From Actinomycetota bacterium (GTDB taxonomy: Bacteria > Actinomycetota > Aquicultoria > Aquicultorales > JAMCWL01): 33,947 bases of DNA. The notes under the pieces were generated by a model that was not told the origin of the DNA, did no database searches, and saw only the letters and a program-made list of their open reading frames with translations. Of the stretch, positions 29,539-33,947 are shown piece by piece (positions within the stretch are counted from its first letter, which is position 1; each line of letters begins with the position of its first letter). The stretch spans positions 1 to 33,947 of the forward strand of contig JAMCWL010000008.1 in NCBI GenBank assembly GCA_023481285.1. The letters run 5' to 3'. The position numbers were made by a program, and so were the translations under genes.

Positions 29539-30775
29539 TTCCTGTTCGAGCCCACACCACCTCTCTCTGGCGCTCGGCTATCTCAAGGCTTATGCGATGG
29601 CCGATTCCGAACTCGCTAGCGCGGTGGACATAGAAATCGCCGATTTTTGCACCGACTGCAACCCGGTCACCCAGGTCCTCTTTTATCTAACGGGGGCCCA
29701 GCCCGATGTCGTCGGCGTCTCGTGCTACTGCTGGAATATGGAGAAGGTCTCCGACCTGGTAAGGCTGGCGGCGGGGGTTCTGCCGAAAACCACCTTCATC
29801 CTAGGGGGCCCCGAGGTGGGGCCGATAGCCGAGGAGGTGCTCGCGAAGAACGACAACGCGGCGGCGGTCGTGCGCGGCGAGGGGGAGGAGACCTTCACGG
29901 AGTGTTTGAAGCGACTTGCGGCCGGGGATACCCTCGCCGGTGTTGCCGGGGCAACGTACCGGAGCGGTGTGGAGATAATCTCCAATCCCGATCGCCCGCC
30001 CATCGAAGAGCTGGACAGAATACCGTCACCATATCTCTCCGGGGCTTTGCGACCTCTCGACGGGGTCACCTATCTTGAAACTTATCGAGGATGCCCCTTC
30101 AGTTGCGCCTACTGCTATGAGAACAAGGGCCTACGAAGATTGCGCTATTTTTCCGATGAGAGGGTCGATTCGGAAATCAAGTACGTCATGTCCCACCCAG
30201 AGGTAAGAACCTTCTCCTTCATCGACTCCGTCTTCAATCTCTCGAAAGAGCGGACGGCCAAGCTGGTCGGCTGGCTTTCCGAGGCGAACGTCCACGGGGC
30301 CGGCCTTCACACGATCGAGGTTGCGACCGAACAGGTAGACGAGGAGACGGTCAATCTCTTCAAGAAGGCCAATGTCTTGTCCGTCGAGACGGGGCCGCAG
30401 GCGGTTCACCCAGAGACGACGGCTAATGTTTCCAGGCACTTTGATCGCGATAAATTTTCGGCTGGCGTCAGGCTGATGGAGGAAACGGGCATCAAAGTCA
30501 CCTGCGACATGATACTCGGGCTCCCCCGCGACAACTTTTTCAGGTTTGCCCAGACGGTCGCCTTCGTCTTCGGTCTGGCGCCCGCCAAGGTCGTCTTCTC
30601 GACCCTGAACGTCCTTCCCGGGACGGCGCTCTACCGGCAGGCGGATACGGCGGGCCTTGAGTATGACGAGAAGCCCCCGCACATCATCCAACAGACCGCT
30701 TCTTTCCCCTTCCGGGAGCTCAGGAAGGCGGAGATGTTCGCTCACTCACTCGATCGTGAGTACAATATGTCCTAG
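29501..30775 (+). CDS. B12-binding-domain radical SAM protein
   Basis: N-terminal Rossmann region (PDVVGVSCYCWNMEKVSDLVRLAAGVLPKTTFILGGPEVGPIAEEVL) and CPFSCAYC (CX3CX2C). Overlaps the preceding gene by 38 bp. Confidence 0.88.
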   Translation: MKEKLKVLLTSFNSCSSPHHLSLALGYLKAYAMADSELASAVDIEIADFCTDCNPVTQVLFYLTGAQPDVVGVSCYCWNMEKVSDLVRLAAGVLPKTTFILGGPEVGPIAEEVLAKNDNAAAVVRGEGEETFTECLKRLAAGDTLAGVAGATYRSGVEIISNPDRPPIEELDRIPSPYLSGALRPLDGVTYLETYRGCPFSCAYCYENKGLRRLRYFSDERVDSEIKYVMSHPEVRTFSFIDSVFNLSKERTAKLVGWLSEANVHGAGLHTIEVATEQVDEETVNLFKKANVLSVETGPQAVHPETTANVSRHFDRDKFSAGVRLMEETGIKVTCDMILGLPRDNFFRFAQTVAFVFGLAPAKVVFSTLNVLPGTALYRQADTAGLEYDEKPPHIIQQTASFPFRELRKAEMFAHSLDREYNMS

Positions 30776-30994
30776 CCTCTTGGTTTCATGGCTTCCTAGC
30801 GCCTCAGGGTCATTGTTCCTCGGCACCTTAGCACCTTAGCACCTATTACCTATGTACCAAGAAACCAAGAAACCAAGAAACCAAGACGCCAAGAAACCAA
30901 GAAACCAAGACGCCAAGAAACCAAGAAACCAAGAAACCAAGAAACCAAGAAACCAAGAAACCAAGAAACCAAGAAACCAAGAAACCAAGACGCC
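30771..30994. repeat. Octamer repeat array (CTTRGYNN-type, then AAACCAAG x17)
   Basis: 30771-30858 is a degenerate 8-bp register (CCTAGCCT CTTGGTTT CATGGCTT CCTAGCGC CTCAGGGT CATTGTTC CTCGGCAC CTTAGCAC CTTAGCAC CTATTACC). 30854-30989 holds 17 octamers in the other orientation (GTACCAAG, 14x AAACCAAG, 2x ACGCCAAG), then ACGCC. Confidence 0.95.
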
Positions 30995-31005
30995 CGCTTC
31001 ATTCC

Positions 31006-31034
31006 TTGCCCATGCCTGGGGTGCCTGTTACAAT
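31006..31034 (+). promoter_or_regulatory. Candidate sigma70-type promoter of lysC
   Basis: TTGCCC (31006-31011), 17-bp spacer, TACAAT (31029-31034), 27 bp upstream of the GTG start. Confidence 0.4.
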
Positions 31035-31060
31035 AAACGCTAACGTTCGGGGGGTGACTC

Positions 31061-32293
31061 GTGGGCATTATAGTGCAGAAATATGGCGGCAGCTCGGTCG
31101 CCAACGCTGAGCGCATCAAGAACGTGGCGAGACGGGTTGCCGAAACGGCAAGCGAGAACCCGGTCGTCGTCGTGGTCTCGGCGCTTGGCGACACGACCGA
31201 CGAGCTCGTTGAACTGGCCCGCCAGATTAACCCGCAACCCCCGGAACGAGAGATGGACATGCTTCTGGCAACCGGCGAGCAGATATCCATCGCGCTCCTC
31301 GCCATGGCGATTCACGCGCTGGGCCGGGAGGCGATCTCTCTCACCGGTAAGCAAGTAGGGATTGTAACAGACGACGCGCACACCAAGGCCAAAATTGTCG
31401 AGATTACAAATTGCGACCGGGTGCACGAGGAGCTTTCACGCGGCCGCGTCGTCATCGTCGCCGGCTTCCAGGGCGCGACTTGCGATGACGACATCACGAC
31501 GCTCGGTCGGGGCGGCTCGGATACGACGGCCGTGGCGCTCGCCGCCGGCCTGGGCGCCGAGCGGTGTGAAATATATACGGACGTCGACGGCGTCTTCACC
31601 GCCGATCCGAGGATAGTTCCGGAGGCTCGCAAGCTTGATCGAGTCTCTTACGACGAGATGCTCGAGATGGCGGCGGCCGGCGCCAAAGTTCTTCAAATGC
31701 GCTCGGTCGAATTCGGCAGGAACTACAAGGTCGTCATCAACGTCCGATCGAGCTTTAACGACAACGCAGGCACGGAGGTCAAGGAGGCCGATGAATACAT
31801 GGAGCAACCGATCATCTCCGGCGTGATCCACGATGTTTCCGAGGGCAAAGTGACCCTCTTCGGGGTGCCGGACAAGCCGGGCGTGGCCGCGCGAGTCTTC
31901 GCAGCGCTCGCCGAGGCAAACATCAACATAGACATGATCGTCCAGAACGTCTCCTCTGAAGAGAGAAGCGACATCTCGTTCACTATGCCGAAGGACGACT
32001 TCGCCAAAGCGGAGACGGTCTTGAGAGAGCTCGCCGATGAGCTCGGCGGTCGAGGCTACAACATCGATCCGGACATCGCCAAGGTGTCCCTCATCGGGGC
32101 GGGGATGAAGACCCATCCCGGCGTTGCCGCTGCGATGTTCTCGGTTCTCGCCGAAAACGGCATAAATATCGAGATGATCTCGACGTCGCCCATTCGCGTC
32201 TCCTGCGTCATCGGAGAGGCGGACGTCGACAGGGCGGTGCGAGCGCTTCATGACGAGTTCAAGCTTGGTGAGGAGGTACCAAGTGGGCTATAG
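31061..32293 (+). CDS. lysC: Aspartate kinase with C-terminal ACT domains
   Basis: [94 protein letters not shown]. Confidence 0.95.
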   Translation: MGIIVQKYGGSSVANAERIKNVARRVAETASENPVVVVVSALGDTTDELVELARQINPQPPEREMDMLLATGEQISIALLAMAIHALGREAISLTGKQVGIVTDDAHTKAKIVEITNCDRVHEELSRGRVVIVAGFQGATCDDDITTLGRGGSDTTAVALAAGLGAERCEIYTDVDGVFTADPRIVPEARKLDRVSYDEMLEMAAAGAKVLQMRSVEFGRNYKVVINVRSSFNDNAGTEVKEADEYMEQPIISGVIHDVSEGKVTLFGVPDKPGVAARVFAALAEANINIDMIVQNVSSEERSDISFTMPKDDFAKAETVLRELADELGGRGYNIDPDIAKVSLIGAGMKTHPGVAAAMFSVLAENGINIEMISTSPIRVSCVIGEADVDRAVRALHDEFKLGEEVPSGL

Positions 32294-33281
32294 GGTTGCG
32301 ATCGTTGGAGCGACCGGCGCGGTGGGGGGAGAGATGCTCAAGGTTCTCGAAGAGAGATCCTTCCCCATTGACGAGGTGCGCCTCCTCGCGTCGCATCGCT
32401 CCGCAGGACGGGAGCTTTTCTTTAAAGGGACCGCCATCAAGGTCGAGGAGCTGGCGGCCAGCTCCTTTTCGGGCATGGACTTCGCGCTCTTTTCGGCGGG
32501 AGCTTCTATTTCTCGCGAGTTCGCGCCGCCGGCCGTGGCCGCGGGAGCGACGGTCATCGACAACTCCTCGGCTTTTCGCATGGATCCCCAGGTGCCGCTC
32601 GTCGTTCCGGAAGTTAATCCGGAGGATGCTCTTGCGAGCCATGGCATAATCGCCAACCCGAATTGCACGACGATAATCCTGGTCGTAGCGCTCAAGCCCC
32701 TGCATGATTACGGCAAGATCAAGAGGGTTACGGTGTCGACTTACCAGTCGGCATCAGGGGCAGGGGCCCGAGCGATGGAAGAGCTTGAAAGGCAGGCGCG
32801 CGCCTGGATTGCTGGTGAGCCGATTCCGGTCGAGCACTTCCCCCACCAGCTCCTCTTCAATCTGATTCCCCACATCGACAGCGTGATGGAGGGCGGCTTG
32901 GTTTCTTGGTTTCTTGGTTTCTTGGTTTCTTGGTTTCTTGGTTTGCACGAACCGGACCTAATCGTCTCCCCAACCTGTGTACGAGTTCCCGTAATGCGCG
33001 CCCACTCGGAGGCGGTATTCATCGAGACTGATAGGAAGATAGCCGCCGCCAAGGCAAGAGAGTTGCTGGCGGAAGCGGCGGGCGTTTCTCTTATTGACGA
33101 TACAGCGGAAAAGCGCTACCCGATGCCGCTCTTTGCAGCAGGCCAGGATGACTGCTTCGTCGGGCGGATCAGGGAGGACCTGGGGGTTGAGAAGGGACTC
33201 AGCTTCTGGGTCGTAGGCGACCAGTTGAGAAAAGGAGCGGCCTTGAACGCGATCCAGATCGCGGAGCTCCTGGTATCCTAG
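32283..33281 (+). CDS. asd: Aspartate-semialdehyde dehydrogenase with an in-frame octamer-repeat segment (possibly inactive)
   Basis: [77 protein letters not shown] encoded by 32898-32945. GTG start after GAGGAGGT (track start 32250). Confidence 0.92.
   Translation: MGYRVAIVGATGAVGGEMLKVLEERSFPIDEVRLLASHRSAGRELFFKGTAIKVEELAASSFSGMDFALFSAGASISREFAPPAVAAGATVIDNSSAFRMDPQVPLVVPEVNPEDALASHGIIANPNCTTIILVVALKPLHDYGKIKRVTVSTYQSASGAGARAMEELERQARAWIAGEPIPVEHFPHQLLFNLIPHIDSVMEGGLVSWFLGFLVSWFLGLHEPDLIVSPTCVRVPVMRAHSEAVFIETDRKIAAAKARELLAEAAGVSLIDDTAEKRYPMPLFAAGQDDCFVGRIREDLGVEKGLSFWVVGDQLRKGAALNAIQIAELLVS
32897..32944 (+). repeat. (CTTGGTTT)x6 perfect tandem repeat inside asd
   Basis: Six consecutive identical octamers, read directly. 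Confidence 0.98.
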
Positions 33282-33382
33282 TTTCTTGGTTTCTTAGTGT
33301 CTTGGCGCCGGCTATCGCTGGCAAGGTTAGAACAATATATAGTGATAATTTGCTAAGAAACCAAGAAACCAAGAAACTAGGA
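33276..33382. repeat. Inverted octamer repeats flanking the asd-fmdE intergenic region
   Basis: Left arm TCCTAGTTTCTTGGTTTCTTAG (33276-33297). Right arm CTAAGAAACCAAGAAACCAAGAAACTAGGA (33353-33382), whose reverse complement is the left arm plus one CTTGGTTT unit. Confidence 0.95.
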
Positions 33383-33390
33383 GTCAAGCA

Positions 33391-33936
33391 ATGATCGATA
33401 AGGATATGCTCGACCGGACCGTGGCTTTCCACGGGCACCTCTGCCCCGGTCTTTTAATCGGCCTGCGGAGCGCCATCATCGCCTTGGCCCACTTTGGGAC
33501 AGGTCGGGCGTCCGACGAGGAGCTCATAGCCATCGTCGAGAACCGCGCTTGCGGGGTCGACGCGCTCCAGGTCGTTCTGGGAACGACGGCCGGCAAAGGC
33601 AACCTCTTCTTTAAGAACCACGGCAAGCAGGTGGTGACAGTTGGCAGTCGCCTGACCGGTAAAGCTGTACGAATATCTCTCCGCCGCCAGGAGGAGCTGA
33701 GCCGGGCCGAGAAGACCGAAAGGCTCATGACCGCATCGGACGGCGAGCTCTTTGACGTTGTCGAAGTGGAGATGGACTTTCCAAGCAAAGCCAAGGTCTT
33801 TCGGAGCGTCGCTTGCGACGATTGCGGCGAGGGTACGATGGAGACGGCGCTCCGTCTCCTCGAGGGGCGCAAGCTCTGTGAGCCGTGTTTTGAAATGGCG
33901 ATGACGTCAAAAGATTTCTTCCCACCAAAGGGATAG
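33391..33936 (+). CDS. FmdE-family protein with C-terminal zinc-finger-like motif
   Basis: FHGHLCPGLLIGLRSAIIAL, RACGVDALQVVLGTTAGKGNLFFKNHGKQ, and CDDCGEGTMETALRLLEGRKLCEPC. Confidence 0.85.
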   Translation: MIDKDMLDRTVAFHGHLCPGLLIGLRSAIIALAHFGTGRASDEELIAIVENRACGVDALQVVLGTTAGKGNLFFKNHGKQVVTVGSRLTGKAVRISLRRQEELSRAEKTERLMTASDGELFDVVEVEMDFPSKAKVFRSVACDDCGEGTMETALRLLEGRKLCEPCFEMAMTSKDFFPPKG

Positions 33937-33947
33937 CCTAAAGCCAA

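Noticed and set aside
30854-30994. CRISPR array
   Set aside because: The unit is 8 bp with no unique spacers and no cas genes. It is a simple tandem octamer array.
30852-31043. Plus-strand [14 protein letters not shown](...)
   Set aside because: It is almost wholly repeat-encoded with no RBS seen. The octamer is open in every frame, so an ORF is expected by default.
30850-31305. Minus-strand ORF ending in (FLVSWFLG)n
   Set aside because: It is antisense to the confident lysC gene, and its C-terminus is only the stop-free octamer array.

Overview
The window looks like the replication-origin neighbourhood of a GC-rich bacterial chromosome. Calls come from reading the translations and motifs by eye; no searches were run. 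Minus strand, leading away from the origin: rpmH (absent from the ORF track), rnpA, yidD, yidC, jag, a near-perfect parS next to a strong terminator, rsmG, parA, parB, a YtxH-like protein and ddl. Plus strand: a GHKL ATPase-winged-helix fusion, dnaA, dnaN, an S4-domain protein, recF, DUF721 plus Zn-ribbon, gyrB, gyrA, archease, rtcB, two radical-SAM genes, lysC, asd and an FmdE-like gene. The left flank holds a P-type Ca2+-ATPase-like gene, a COG2426-like membrane protein, an archaeal-type FBP aldolase/phosphatase, a polysaccharide deacetylase, an MscS channel, a degenerate wHTH/nucleotidyltransferase protein, a HAD hydrolase, a DJ-1/PfpI-like protein lacking its Cys, and a decayed TIGR04141/DUF6119 remnant. 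The most unusual signal is an 8-bp repeat family (CTTGGTTT/AAACCAAG and relatives, roughly CTTRGYNN) confined to about 2.6 kb around lysC-asd. It forms an array of about 220 bp upstream of lysC that switches orientation, an inverted pair downstream of asd whose arms differ by exactly one octamer, and a perfect six-unit (48 bp) in-frame tract inside asd. By recall of the family, that tract sits exactly where the conserved EE(M/W)K substrate-binding segment should be. It could be an assembly artefact, a repeat-driven gene replacement or a slippage-prone switch, and long reads would decide.
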